Below are positions 29,367 through 42,861 of a stretch of 64,000 nt of DNA, one piece after another. The stretch lies in contig CM067343.1 of the NCBI GenBank assembly GCA_034190875.2, positions 37,992,789-38,056,788 of the forward strand, written 5' to 3'. Made by a program: the position numbers and the translations under genes. Source of the DNA: Urechis unicinctus. Its lineage: Eukaryota > Annelida > Polychaeta > Xenopneusta > Urechidae. Numbering within the stretch: position 1 is the stretch's first letter; every line of letters starts with the position of its first letter. The notes below the pieces were generated by a model, which ran no database searches, was not told where the DNA came from, and worked only from the letters and a program-made list of their open reading frames with translations.

Positions 29367-32300
29367 GTAAGTGACGACATTATTACGCGTGTCATACAGC
29401 TTTACATAGTGAGCCTACTTGCATACTTGCTTGTTAATATTGATAACTGAAATGTTTACTTGTAAGAGTCATTCTACTTAACCCACGTTATAACTACTGA
29501 CATCCGATAAACATCATTATTGCAAGTCTTTAATGACGTGTATGATAAGTAAAGGAGTTGATAACAAACTATAACACCTCATGTAGCGGTCTCACACACA
29601 TTAACCCTCCAATTTTCATTTTTTTTCATCCCGATCGGCTGTTTTGTACATTTATATCAATGTTACATATATGCATCATTTAGGCTGTTTCCGTCACCGC
29701 CGTGAATGTCTTTTCTTAACAGCAGATGCTTGTGCAGCACGCATATAAAACACACCTCAGACAGTTTGAGGTTGATTAAATTACACATTAGGTTGATTTG
29801 GCGGCCGCTTGCACCTAGATGTACTAAGAACAGAAAAATAAGGTAATGTGGTTGGTCAACGTGGTATAAATTACTCTTATATAGTAGAGTAAAGGAAAAC
29901 GCTAATAAAGCAACATTGAATTAACGCATGGGACCATATACCTCAAATTACAATCCCAGCAGGATATCCGTTGCCTGAGAAATGAAAGTCTTGGTGGAAT
30001 GAAAAGTAGCCGACTATGACCACCCAGTCTCCCTAATACCTGCCATGCAACCATTTCAATCCACGCCATTATCTCACACCATCATTGCCGTGACCCCACC
30101 CTGACCTCTGCCGTGACCTCTGTTTTATCATGATCAAGCATGTATATTTGCACCAATAGGCTTGCTTGGTATCACTCAGGCATTGCCGGTGGCTGCACCG
30201 GGAATCATGTACATTTGACATCCCCTTAATTGATAAATCACCATGGTATTTTCCTTATGTCACATAGAACCTCTATATCTACTAAAAACACCTTTGCGAA
30301 CTATAATGACTTTATCAAAGGAGTGAAAATTATTCTGCCTGCATATTCTACCGCAGATTACACCTTAAACATACATTGTGCTTTATTGTAACCTGCAATA
30401 TCGCTGAGAAATTGGGTTTTGATAATGTTCAGCCTAATTGCTGCGATTCAATTGCTGAAAACGTCAACTTCGGAATACTAATATATAGCTAATTGCATAT
30501 ATGTAAGGAATCGCATGCATTACATTATAATCCACACACAATAAGTGGATAGTATTGTGTATTCAAATGGCAAGTGGCATAATGAGATAATGTTTTAAGA
30601 ATAGTCGTGACGAACTTGAGTGGAACGCATGCGCACATTAATGATACTAACATATACAAATGAGCATATTTTCTCTGAAGCCTAGCAATATTTGTAGTTA
30701 TGATCGTAGTTAGAGACAGTAACATACCGCTTGCGTTTACACTTAAAACTTTGAATTATCAATAACTACTGATGGAATATAATGAAGTGCAACGGTTTTT
30801 TGATACATTGCTCGACGTTTGTGTAGTTGATTACTTAGTTGATAAATGCTTTCCATTCCCGCTGTTTTGAACACCCGATAATTGTCTCTGAAACACTCTT
30901 GCGGACTTGCGACTCGAGACAACCGTGTTATATCCACTTTGCCAATAATGGTGCCATGCTAGTAGTTATCATCTTGATGTTGTATCAACGTGTCCTTTTC
31001 ACTGAGACGAAGACGTCTCTCATAACAACATAACCCAACCTGCTTTACCGCAAGAGCGATTCAATGTGACAGTTCCATGTCTTAAAAGCAAACATTTAGT
31101 CCGCATGGTACGCGCACATACAAAATACATGCTTGTTTGATGCAATATGCGAAATACTCTGCTACCTAATTTTCGAGATTAGTTAAGTCAAAAGATGGTC
31201 TGCTTAGAGAACAGGCATACAATTGGTGCAAGAATAAAGTAACCAATGATGTCTGCATCGCATAATCACTAGAATATAATTCCAAAACTGTTAATAATGT
31301 CTATTGAACAAGGGACTATCACATTCAACCCTTTATATTTGATTTGATTGGTCAAGGATTGGCTGAATTAAAATATTTATCACTATGGTTTATTGCTTAG
31401 GAAGCATTCATTCAGAGGCTGAGGTAGGTGTGATTTAGTGGACGCTATATGACCATTTGACACCATCTCGGTTATCCATTTGATTTGGTAATTTTAATAC
31501 TGAGCACGTCGTCATCGGGACAAACATGGGGACGTTGTAAATGCCTCTAATTTATCGAGACTCATTCGAATCTATTTGTTTCATTGATAGCCATAATGTT
31601 AACAATTTTATCTTAGAGACGCGACTGATTGCTATTTGGAGCAAATGACCTCGTCCTATATGCGCAAGGAAACTTTGATTGTGATTGGAGCACACTTAGC
31701 GAGATTGGCGATGCATTCGTCTAAAGCCGCTGTCGTGATCCGGATGACACATTGGATCCGCAAATGAAGCACTGTACACGAGCGTGGCAGAAAGAGCTTT
31801 AGTTAGGTCAGCGGTGCATTTACTGCTATCAAATTGGACATTCTTTAATCATTTTAGCTTTTGAGATATAGTTCAAAATAACGTGTCCAGAATCCAAACG
31901 TTATGCAATTGATGTGAACATGCATTTGGCTTGGGTGGCCATTAATGACCGTTGAAGGTACACAATTGATCCTCCAGTGTGGCTCGTATACCTACTGGGT
32001 GCATGTACTTTGTTTTGTTGTTGACTAGTAGCTGTTTAGGTTAACTAATAGCTCCTACTCACATGATGTATATTTGATATGTTTGAAAGCAACGCGTTCC
32101 ATGACAAACCCTGCATAGCATCCACACCCAACAACTAACCCCCATCTCATGTTACATACTGCAACCGATTCCATCGCTCTTTGCTGGGTCGTCGTGTTTC
32201 GACCTTATGTCATGTTAATGGAAGATTTATAGTTTCTAATGTGTTCTAAGAAATATCACTGAACAATTATGCGGAGACAATCCTATTACTGATAATCAAT

Positions 32301-32451
32301 TGCTGAATGCTATTAAATTGATTCAATATTGTACCCCTTCTGTGGGATACATTTTGTGAACAGATATGCGCGTAATTGTATCCACATCTTAAGGTGTTCT
32401 TCTATTTATATATAGCCCACACAAAATTGCGTTTTATATTACACTGTTCCG

Positions 32452-32531
32452 CATCAAATCGCAACACAGAATGCCGACTGACATCGCTGATGATCTATGG
32501 ATATCCGATACACGTTTGTATAACATAAAAT
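32452..32531 (-). repeat. Inverted ~80-bp block of the unit inside copy 4
   Basis: The reverse complement of this stretch reads ATTTTATGTTATAC, GTGTATCGGATATCC, ATCAGCGATGTCAGTCGG and CTGTGTTG. It matches the direct-orientation block at 21783-21850 (copy 3) and 14158-14220 (copy 2). Direct unit sequence resumes only at 32940, exactly next to where this block belongs. Confidence 0.8.
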
Positions 32532-32939
32532 GTAAAAAACGTTTGTCACATTTATTTATACTTGCACAGCTAATTTGTGACTCTAATGCCGACTTCATAA
32601 TTTATTTGACGGCTTCATTTCAATCTGACTTGCATTCGTGAATGTGCGATACGTAGCCCAAATGTCTTTGTGTGACACGAATCGTTAGCCCTTCGTTTAA
32701 TACACACGTTTTCATATAATCTCGTTTTATGTCATGAAATAGCAGGATTCATGTATATTGTTGAATGTGGAATATTTGCCATGAGCATCATATATCAGAG
32801 GTTGCAGAATTCTTGTAGCTTCAGCAATCAAACTTGTTCATGCCACTCAGGTACTGCTGCAGATAACTATCGAGTTATTATGGAAAAAGCCTGAACTTGT
32901 CAACTTCTGCCGTTAATTTAGAGTTCTCTTTTTTGTTTG
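32532..32939 (+). other. Copy-4-specific insertion
   Basis: About 400 bp between the inverted block and the return of unit sequence. No match elsewhere in the window was noticed and there is no coding or repeat signal. Confidence 0.4.
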
Positions 32940-33170
32940 CGGTGTGCATAATTTGCGCTAAACTGACAACCCCTAGTGGATCCTTTAAGCGCCAAAGCTT
33001 CTTTTGTTAAGCTGGTGATAATAGGTCCGGTAGATTTACAGGCGATTCTGTTCTTTGTTAACCTTGTCGGTATAATACCACAAGCCTGTTTCTATCCTCG
33101 AGTGTCGTCGTAAATGTCTGGCAGGGAGTGTACAATGCATATCCCTGGATTATCATGGATAAATCAACTA

Positions 33171-34762
33171 ACCTTTTTAGGATCGTGCTGTATAGTGTCT
33201 ATTATTATTACGCATTATTATGCGCAACCTGCAAAGACGTAATAGGCAACTTGATAAATAAATTAAGTATATAAAGGGATGCTGCTCATATGTCATATAC
33301 ACTATCCTTATTTGACATCAGACTTGGTAGCATTCCTTATATACAGTTTATTCATGCGAACCAGCCCAGTTCTTGCTATTTATAGTAGTTTATAGTCCTT
33401 CCTTGAACCAAATCATTGAACAACTTTGTTCTTGTGCCTAAAAACAACAAAAAACAAGGTGCAAATTATAAGCTTGTCATATGAACAGTATATTTAAATC
33501 AACTAAAATAAGTAAGCACCTCTCTTTAATTGGCACACTTATACAAGCCACTGTTGATAAAATGCTCTAGGTGACATCATACATGTGAGTCGTAGAAGGT
33601 CAATGAAACCATAAACGACTTAAATTCCTACAAACAAACAAACATCATACATCTAATTCATTTAATGTGTTTGCTATGTTAAAATTCATGTTTTTCTGCC
33701 TTATTCACATTTTTTGCCAACAAGCCAAATTACATTAACTAATGATTGTATATGTGTGCATCTACTAGTAGCAGCCGTGCGTTTTATCATACTAGCAAAT
33801 ATTGTAACGGCTTCTATAGCTTTATGTACAGTTGACGTACGGTACATATTGGTCGAATACATCCTGAACTAACCATTGTAGACATTGGTCACCTGACAGC
33901 AGACGCATAATGCATACTTACATTTGTGACCATGCCATTTAGATCAAGCATATCACCAGACTTTCGAGCTTAACGTTTTAGGAAGTGGTGATTAACTGAG
34001 TTAGTTAGAGAATGAACCGGAAGAGGGTTACCCTCGTTTATTGTGCTGAACCAACAAGTAATATTATGAAGATGTTGAACTTATTACATGATCTCTAAAC
34101 ATCGTATGCAAACTGTTTTGATGTAGCTATAACCAGTTGACCGTTCTTAATGGCGCATTTGTCAATGCCACATTATGGTGTTGCGCTTGCTTATTGGCTT
34201 ATATTTTTCGCGGCCACTAACAAACTTTTGTTGGCGCATAGCAGAGCACTACATGCAACCATTGGGATGACTCGGACCGAGGCCTTTCTCGAATGTTCCC
34301 ATGACAAATGAGTGTAAGTAATTTGAAAAAACAGTTCCTAACTAGAACAGCGTTGCACAAACTGCGATGCCTATTACGGTCTGGTTATTTCCTGATATCA
34401 GGTTTACGAATAATATTATTGATATAAGGTAATTTATTTGTATTTACGTCGATGCATTATACCTGTAGAAAGACACTCATATTAGATTACCTTGATATGC
34501 AGATAAAATATCTCAACATACTTTGAGAGCGGACAATATTATATAATGGACAAAACGAAACATAGTATGCACTTGAGAAAGCCATGTACTGATTACGGTT
34601 GATAAAACGCAGCATAATTAGCAGATCAAGCTCATTTGTATTTGCAGATTGATTGGTTAGTCTTACAACATTTTGTTTTATGGGAATTAAGAAATAATTT
34701 ATTTGTACAAAACCAGTCATGTTATTTTTGAAGTGCATAATTAGCCGTACAAAATAGGGTAT
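33171..34762 (+). other. AT-rich intergenic stretch
   Basis: Between the end of repeat copy 4 and a LINE fragment. No open frame with protein-like content, splice pattern or simple repeat is seen. Confidence 0.5.
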
Positions 34763-34765
34763 TTA

Positions 34766-34867
34766 GGTATAAGAGAGTGTCAATAGTGTGGTATCGTCCA
34801 CAAACGAGATAAGATCTGCTTGGCATGACATAGATAAGTCATTGACGTATAATAAGAAAAGATGCAT
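34766..34867 (-). pseudogene. LINE reverse transcriptase catalytic-box fragment (FVDD)
   Basis: Minus-strand frame reads [18 protein letters not shown] followed by [12 protein letters not shown]. This is the xPLLFLxYxNDLxxxx...xxFADDTTLL segment around the catalytic box of a CR1/Jockey-type non-LTR reverse transcriptase, with A changed to V in the box. Upstream on the minus strand (35028-34872) the element is replaced by a long (TA)n tract, and no other RT block was found nearby. A dead fragment. Confidence 0.75.
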
Positions 34868-34868
34868 G

Positions 34869-36116
<1,248 letters not shown>

Positions 36117-36631
36117 CTATCTACAGATGATCGATGTCAAGAACCAAAACAGAACGATATACAAATGCGGGTGATTACACGATGATGAATTCTGTTTGTT
36201 TGATGTGTGTGTGAATTGCGTGCCAGGTGAATCGATCACTCGCGGGTCTCTATCAGAGTCATTACTATCAGATATATCGATGTCATCTGTATTGCTTCCA
36301 GGGGAATGAATGTTGATGTGACGTGAATCTATGTCAGGCTCACGGGGTGAATACGGGTAATCGTAATCCCGTTCGCTGGGAATGCCATCAATAGTTTGCA
36401 ATTCAAACCAGTTAGAACCCTCTTCGTCATCATCTTCATCGTCGTCAGGGGGTGGACGATCCTCACCGGAGTGAATATGAGGTCGTTTACCGGATCCTAT
36501 GCTTTGAGGCATGGGAGTGGTTGTAGTTGTCGTAGTGGTGGTAGTTGTTAGCAATGTTGTTGTCGAAGACGGAATGGTTCTAGTTGTTGGGTCCTTTGGC
36601 ATTTTAGGCTTTACAATACTATCACAATGAC
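36117..36631 (-). CDS. DUF704x gene terminal exon: stalk and membrane-attachment tail
   Basis: Acceptor GTTGCTTCACAG; stop at 36117. About 170 codons: one cysteine near the start, a run of threonines with prolines (residues about 15-45), an acidic stretch with DDDEDDDEE, then Asp/Ser-rich sequence. The end is NSSSC followed by a hydrophobic run to the last residue. This composition fits a glycosylated stalk and GPI-anchor signal; a single terminal transmembrane segment is the alternative. Confidence 0.85.
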
Positions 36632-39600
36632 CTGTGAAGCAACATATGAACATTCTGTAGTCTCAATTCTATCTCCACACGGATATTATTTACACTTGAA
36701 TGATAATATGAACGATGAAAAGTCGACAATGGCTGAGATATTCGTAGACTAACCATATGGGACAATAGAATGTCTTATGACAAAATTATGCAGATTCACA
36801 ATTCCTGCGTTACACCGTCGGTCGCTGCCAAACTCAGAAATGCTACCCCTTTCTCGGAAACTCTGCATACAAGCAATATCAAATTATGTTTATGCAAATC
36901 TCTGAGGACTAATTTTTTGGGTAAATAATATGCCTTTAAAAGAGGTATGGAAATCATACAAAGCAGTTGTAGAGACGGGATTTCCTGTTGAGATCTCGGG
37001 CAACAATATATGTACGTCCCAGGCCATGCCAATATACCATGCACTCGATAGCAAACACTGAAAATAAACATTTCATCTGATATAATATACCAATGCTTTC
37101 AGATAAGAAGACTACATAGACATTTTCAAATACTTAGTGTACCTTGTTCGTAGTCAGCACACGCCGATGAGAGTTGAATGGTAGTGTTAGATGAGCAGCC
37201 GACATCGAGGCTAAGAGCGCACTCGGTAGGGGGCTCGATGGTATAGTAGCTTGGACTTGGGCATAGCTGTGGTGACGCGCCTTCAGCTACAATACGGCTT
37301 GGAATTAATTTGTATTGCTTTTTTTTGTTTTTTTTCTTATCTAGGTTTTCAAATAGTTTCTAGCACAATCCACACAGCAGGAGATTCTAAACCTAAATAT
37401 GGTTGCTCGTCGACACTACCCACACTGGAGGATACTGAAGTCAATGGGGTCCATTAAAAATGGTAAACTCACCTAATATTATATTTGATGTTGGATAATC
37501 AGTTTCTTCACAAGTCCGTCTGTCACTATCAACTGAACCGCCTGTTAGGATCAACAAAAGGACTTTTTTGATTAATAACATCCGCTGACTTTTTATATTG
37601 GACAAGTAGGTGAGGTTTGTCTTAGTTACTAGTTTGGCATGGAAATCATTTACCTTGAAACATATCAATGACGTTTTCTGTCTTCCAAACAAATTTAATA
37701 CATTCGTGCTTCGATGTACTGGAGACACACAATGGATGGTGATAACAAGTAGCATAACAAAGATGATGCAAAGATTGCTTACAATACAAATATTGGTTTT
37801 AAAAATATTGACTTCATGGGTTAATCCAAACATCACCAACCTGCCACTCGAAAACCTACCATCGGTGCGTGGAGAAGCTTAGTATAATGACGGTTTTGTC
37901 GTCGCGATTGTCTGCGCGTTCCATACAACGGAACTCGACTTTCAGCTGTGGTTTGGAATTGGTTCGCTTGCGGTAGTACGTGGACATTACTCCTTTATCC
38001 TCGCTGAGCGTGTACGAATACTGCCCTTCTATATCTCTCCATGCGTGTGGCCATAACCACTCCGGAAATTCGCATGTCGGAGATTGCGATCGATGCAAAT
38101 CTGGACAAAAATTGCAACTGTGAACTAATTGATAAACATTGTTTGTCATAATCAACGTTGTCTCTGCGAGAACATCACATTTAGAAGAAATGAATGATTG
38201 CAAACTGGTTGAAATGAAATGTTACCTTTGGTAAACGTAAATACAATAGGTCCATCGTAGGCAGTGTCTACGCCCCGACATGTCGGGTCAGCACTCATGG
38301 CCATGTGCAATTCATTGCTGAGCAGCTTGTATTTCTAGAACCATGCGCATTTGTTGAGGTTTGCGTGATTACAAATGCACCAGTGTATGTGTTACAGTTC
38401 ATTGGTCAAAGAGAAAGTCTTTCTGAAGAAAACCCGGGCATACGTGTCCAATGGCCTTAAGCAAAAACAATGTACCTACATAATGTGCATTTAATTAAGC
38501 GAATCAGGTAGCAACTTACAAAACATCTGTAGGCATCATCCTTGCTGCTGATACGGGGACCAGAAAATTGGCCGTAGAGATAGGTGTCCGGCCCGTCTTT
38601 CCAGGTCGCTAAACACTCCAGCTCGGTATCTGCGCCATTCAACAAACACATCCAAATAACAAGGAAATGGCAAATATTTCTAACTAAACACGAAGCAGAC
38701 TGAAATCCCCATTTTTGGGTTCCGTGTTAACTCCTAGATATTAAATGCATAGCAGCCTGCACTGAAGAATTATTATAAAGCGCACGTTACCCATGTCGTG
38801 CAGCTGTGCATTTTCGCGGCAGTGCTTAAAATGGAAGGTGTATTGATGTTGTCCAACACAAGGTTTGGCATACGACAGCGGGTTTTCGCAGTAGCCGGAC
38901 GCATGGTCATTATAGTTGAAGTAGTACGCGTCCTGGAACGGACATCGAATCCTAATATTAGGCTCTGAAAAAATCATTTACGTTGAAAAGGATTTTGAGT
39001 GATATTACATTAGCAATAAAAACGTTTTCGAATCAACTGTCGTGGCATCGTTTCGAGTTAGATATTCAATTATGTCTGCATTCTCACCTCTAACGAGCGT
39101 ATATAACGGGGATTCTACTCGTATCATACGGCATACGTTATCCATGGAATCCTCATCGTCACAAAAACCTGGAGGGCAAAATGTACGTATTGCACAGGTA
39201 AAGGGGAGAGAAAAGAGATTTTCCTAATGAGAACTCGAACGCATATTGGGAGACTACGCGATATGCTACCTACTTTCTTTGTACTGAAGAAGGTTCCTGT
39301 GTCTTTCCATAATCAACAAACACAGGTAACACCTGTCGCTCCTGCAATAGGAAATCAAGGTGGTTTTAACACACATGGCCCACGATGAATGATATCACAG
39401 ATCGCACACACTCTAACAAACGGCCTCTATATACATAATGTTAACACTAGAAACGCTTCAAAGAAATCATTATCTGGAGGATCAATAATAAGATTGTGAC
39501 ATATCTTAAACCACGCATTACAAGATCAGCAACAGCATTAATAGTGCCGAGTAACTGCTTCCTATAAGTATTTGTGAGAGTACATGATCCGAATTGCCCG

Positions 39601-40083
39601 ATAGAGAAGCTACGTGGTAGTAGTGGCAACTTCAAAGATAACATATACATTAACGGTAACATATTGAGAAGCACGGGTTATTTCCATCCGAAGCATTGCA
39701 ATCATACCCGTGGGTAATAGCCATGAATGTTTGATTTAGATAGCCCCTTCCCCATCAGCTTTACATATCTTCACTGTCTGTTAACATGCGTCTCTGACAT
39801 TCAATATCACTAGACTTTTGTGTCAATTTAATTAAACAGAAATGGTCACATTATAGGATCAGCATAAGTTGTGGACAGACTAGTAATGTCGTCTGCATAC
39901 AATCCAGTGCGGTTATTTCGAAGACAACCCACCTATTGTAGAGTAGGTATTTATCGCCTTGATGTTGTACGCACACACCCTTTCTGCTGATCAAGGAGTC
40001 TTTTATAACAACATCTCCAAGTGTGCTTTGCCACCAGCGTCCCTTCCATGAATTGGGTAGCTGACATTTAGTCAAAGCCCCAT
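36117..40083 (-). CDS. Extracellular DUF7042-DUF7045 family protein with Thr-rich stalk and hydrophobic tail; 12 exons, 5' end missing
   Basis: Exons in transcript order: 40083-39933, 39341-39274, 39168-39088, 38964-38791, 38629-38520, 38334-38226, 38100-37860, 37718-37654, 37541-37473, 37057-36960, 36862-36754 and 36631-36117. All 11 junctions are GT/AG and keep one open frame of about 595 codons ending at 36117. The protein shows the cysteine pattern of an invertebrate family. First, CQLPNSWKGRWWQS with KGVC, CYLCLLIMERHRNLLQY and ESPLYTLVR; then CPFQDAYYFNYN, ELECLATWKDG and AYRCF; then ADPTCRGV and CEFPEWL with IEGQYSYTL; then ECIKFVWKTENVIDMF; then a second ECMVYWHGLGRTYIVARD module. It ends in a Thr/Pro-rich and Asp/Glu-rich stalk and HLYIVLFWFLTSIICR, which suggests a GPI anchor or terminal membrane segment. 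The first exon here needs one preceding base, so a signal-peptide exon lies further upstream and was not found. The molecular role of the family is not known to me. Confidence 0.88.
36754..36862 (-). CDS. DUF704x gene exon after second module
   Basis: Acceptor GCTTGTATGCAG; donor TATG|GTTAGT. Encodes SFRERGSISEFGSDRRCNAG and VNLHNFVIRHSIVPY. It is the only phase-compatible link found between the exons on either side. Confidence 0.75.
36960..37057 (-). CDS. DUF704x gene exon: second ECxxxW module
   Basis: Acceptor TTTATTTTCAG; donor TGCTTT|GTATGA. Encodes FAIECMVYWHGLGRTYIVAR and NRKSRLYNCF, a repeat of the E-C-x-x-x-W-x-G...Y-x-C-F pattern seen at 38520-38629. Confidence 0.82.
37473..37541 (-). 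CDS. DUF704x gene short exon: linker with one Cys
   Basis: Acceptor GATCCTAACAG; donor ATTAG|GTGAGT. Encodes GSVDSDRRTCEETDYPTSNI. In phase with both neighbours. Confidence 0.75.
37654..37718 (-). CDS. DUF704x gene short exon: CIKFVWKTENVID
   Basis: Acceptor GTGTGTCTCCAG; donor TTTCAAG|GTAAAT. Only 65 bases. Joins phase 2 to phase 1 and supplies the second cysteine pair (TSKHECIKFVWKTENVIDMF) expected after the preceding module. Confidence 0.8.
37860..38100 (-). CDS. DUF704x gene exon: CEFPEWL / IEGQYSY
   Basis: Acceptor TTTTTGTCCAG; donor CGATG|GTAGGT. Encodes SPTCEFPEWLWPHAWRDIEG, QYSYTLSEDKG and LKVEFRCMERADNRDD, a C-x-F-P-x-W-L module resembling DUF7042. Confidence 0.88.
38226..38334 (-). 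CDS. DUF704x gene exon: ADPTCRGV
   Basis: Acceptor TGGTTCTAG; donor CCAAAG|GTAACA. Encodes KYKLLSNELHMAMSADPTC, RGVDTAYDGPIVFTFTK, the sequence that follows the YRCF module in relatives. Confidence 0.85.
38520..38629 (-). CDS. DUF704x gene exon: ELECLATWKDG
   Basis: Acceptor AATGGCGCAG; donor TGTTTT|GTAAGT, phase 0. Encodes TELECLATWKDGPDTYLYG and ISSKDDAYRCF. The E-L-x-C-L-A-x-W-K-x-G motif is highly characteristic of the family. Confidence 0.9.
38791..38964 (-). CDS. DUF704x gene exon: CPF module
   Basis: Acceptor ATTTTTTCAG; donor CATGG|GTAACG. Encodes IRIRCPFQDAYYFNYNDHA, GYCENPLSYAKPC and TFHFKHCRENA. Five cysteines in the spacing of the DUF7043-like module. Confidence 0.88.
39088..39168 (-). 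CDS. DUF704x gene exon: CRMI / PLYTLVR
   Basis: Acceptor GCCCTCCAG; donor AGAG|GTGAGA. Encodes FCDDEDSMDNVCRMIRVESP and LYTLVR, the end of the N-terminal module. Confidence 0.85.
39274..39341 (-). CDS. DUF704x gene exon: CYLCL / HRNLLQY
   Basis: Acceptor CTATTGCAG; donor GAAA|GTAGGT. Encodes SDRCYLCLLIMERHRNLLQY and KE. The C-x-x-C followed by an H-x-N-x-L-Q-Y motif is the hallmark of this module. An alternative donor five bases on (AGTAG|GTAGCA) would break the frame into the next exon. Confidence 0.85.
39933..40083 (-). CDS. DUF704x gene, first recognised exon
   Basis: Acceptor TGTGTGTACAG before 40083; donor AATAG|GTGGGT after 39933. Enters with two bases completing a codon, leaves with two bases. 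Encodes GALTKCQLPNSWKGRWWQS, then IKDSLISRKGVCVQHQGDK and YLLYN, the C-x-P-x-x-W-x-G-x-W opening and KGxC core of the N-terminal (DUF7044-like) module. Confidence 0.85.
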
Positions 40084-41517
40084 CTGTACACACAGACATA
40101 CAGTACGCGTTAGAGACGTGACATGAGATAGAGGAATATTATGCCGCTGAATAAATCGGAGTTAGAGCAGTCACATACACTGGGCTCCAAGATCTGGTCG
40201 GTTATTTCTATAAGAAGGAGGTGAGAAGCAGTGGCTGCGTGGTATCACCATTAAAATATAATGTAGGCCTGCACACAATGTCTTAAACCTCACGAGCTCA
40301 ATTCCGTTATACGAAAGACAACTTGAACTCCAAATAATTGGCTCTGTCATTGCTTCAATAATGGCTGACAATATATGGCAACATTTCATCGAGATTGGTC
40401 ATAATCCTGAAATATTGCAGTGATGAAAACTTCGTATATTGGTGGAGACTTGGGGGATTGATGTGACACCGCACGACCATTTGACACCATATCTGGGATG
40501 ATTTGACTTCGACCCGTCTAATACGGTGCGTTCATCGCGCTGACAAACAAGGGGATATTGTCCCCACGTACTTTGAGAGAGCTTCTCGGGGTGGCCTAAT
40601 GCAAGCGGAAGTGTAATCGTGCGACAATCTGTCGAGTTGAAGTAAGATTTACGCCTGAATGACATCGTATCAGGCTGACTAGGGTGAGTCCAATAGTAAG
40701 TACGGCGTATTTTACCATTTCAATGACAACCCGTTTGCTTACAACCTCATCTCACGCAGTGGAGATACTTGGCGGCCAAGTTGATATAGCACGACCGCAA
40801 TTATCTAAAATGAGGACACCATAGGGATTTATACCAGGAACAAACGACCTCAACCTGAATGCGGCAATAAAAAATAACATGATCGTGATACGAGCACTTA
40901 GCGAGATTGGCGTTGCATTCGTCCAGAGCCAATGTCGTGATCTGAATGACGCACTAGATCTGCGTCAGAAATAGATTACATTATCACATGAGCGTGGCAG
41001 ATGGAGCTTTTGTTAGGTCAATGCTGCCTTTACTGCGATCGAATCGGGTTTTCTTTAATCATTTCATCCTTTAAGATCTAGTTCCAGATCACATGTCGAG
41101 TGTGAGAATGCTCTGTGATTGATGGGGACATGCATTCGAACGGGGAGTAATTACGGACCTCTCTCGGAACACAATAATATCGCCGCAAACTCGTCCAGAC
41201 TTTCAAGGTGATGTCACTTTGATCAATTTATTTGCGACAGTTGCCCTGTAGTTGACTCATTTTACTGCCAGCCTGGGTTCTGGTGTTTCTCGCCTGTCTC
41301 AATAGTGACAGTGGACGCCCCGTTCTAACAAGGCGTTGGTGATATGTTGCATGCACAGGACTCGGCAGCAGGCTCATTCTTAACAATGTCCCCACCGTAT
41401 TGTCTACATGTTATATTCCTGAGGGGCTTACATACCGTTCTTTGAGTTTTAATTGATTTGATTTGATTTGACGCAAGAATATGAAATTCAAGGTTGGACA
41501 CAGCCAAACAAGTCAGT

Positions 41518-41633
<116 letters not shown>

Positions 41634-41666
41634 TTAGGTCGGCAATAGCATTTGGCGGGTCACCGT

Positions 41667-41858
41667 TACACATTAACAGGTCAGTGGTAACAATTGGCAG
41701 GTCCACAGTAACAATTGGCAGGTAAGCAGTAACAACTGGCAAGTCAGCTGCAACAATTGGCAGGCAAACAGTAACAATTGGCAAGACAGCTGTAACAATT
41801 GGCAAGTAAGCAGTAGCAATTGGCAGGTCAGCAGTAACAGCGGGCAGGCCAGCAATAA
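41667..41858 (+). repeat. 21-bp minisatellite, consensus AACAATTGGCAGGTAAGCAGT
   Basis: About nine head-to-tail units with point changes (AACAACTGGCAAGTCAGCTGC, AGCAATTGGCAGGTCAGCAGT and others). The period is a multiple of three, which explains open frames on both strands; these are not genes. Confidence 0.95.
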
Positions 41859-42005
41859 CCATGATCCATTGGTTTTACACACCAATAAAGGCAGCAGCCA
41901 CGCCCTTCACTCCACGCAAGCTAGGGATTCTCCGTGTTTCATTACACAAAAGGTTATCAGCTATCTGTGGAGCATCAGCGACGTCAGCCGATATAACGAA
42001 TGACT

Positions 42006-42860
42006 GCTTATCAGGATATCCTGTTTGGTACACAGTACAAGTAAGCAAGCTTTACAAAAACAGAACGGCGAAAGACATGTGGGGACTGAGGAGCTTTTTA
42101 AGTAAGCCTATTTTGGTGGGCCTGAAGACCGATGGGCTGCCAACTAGGCAGATTAAACTGTCAACATGGAGACGGCGCTTATAATGAGAGCATGGTCGCT
42201 GACACACGATGCGCATGCGCAGACTACACATTCACCTGTGGCGGATTGAACCTGTACACTAACGACATTGCGCGTTAGTTGGCTCTAGCTAGCGCTGGTG
42301 ACGAGACTAGAGCTGCTTCTATGTTAGTAGGACGGAGAGGAGCGAGAGTGGCCAGGCGAACAGTCAGCCAGATGTATTATGCATGGGCAGGATGTGCGCA
42401 TACTGCAGGTCCGCATAGGGTGGGAAGGATGGGTCAGTGTGGGAAGGGATGGGGGTAGATTGTCTCGGGACTTCTGAGGGTTGCATTTACGAACGTTCAG
42501 TGGTAGTAAGGTGACGAGTTGGGCTGGCGGAGTGGGGTACGGAGTGAGGGTCGGGCTCTATAATGAGATCTTGGCTTGTAATTACCCATATGAATACTTG
42601 ATATTCCTATTATATCCATGACTGGCTTCCTATCTAGGGACATCGCATGGTTCAAGATCCATAGCTGGCGTGACTTGCTGTATTTAGGTGGGCACCTCAC
42701 ACAGCATTGCCATTTCAGGCTGCATGTTCCTCGCCCCCTTATCTCACAAATGAATACGGCCATTTCCATATCTCATCGTGCGATCACATGACTTTAAGTT
42801 ATCTGACGGGTCTTCGCAAACAATCAACCAACGAAATGACGAAGAGAGTACATAGCGTTC
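42006..42860 (+). other. Intergenic stretch, nothing recognised
   Basis: No protein-like frame with splice support and no repeat noticed. A G/T-rich patch lies near 42415-42560. Confidence 0.4.
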
Positions 42861-42861
42861 A

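Larger units (their letters stand above)
23500..33170 (+). repeat. Copy 4 of the large unit, tail missing
   Basis: The head matches 4690-4740, and the copy stays collinear through anchors at 24940, 25605, 26928, 27719, 28060, 29367, 30069, 30418 and 31846. It lacks about 590 bp near 24130 and about 450 bp near 28700 that copy 2 carries. Near 32440-32940 the order is broken by an inverted block and about 400 bp of foreign sequence. Unit sequence returns at 32940 and ends near 33165, about 1 kb before the unit tail seen in copies 2 and 3. Confidence 0.85.
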
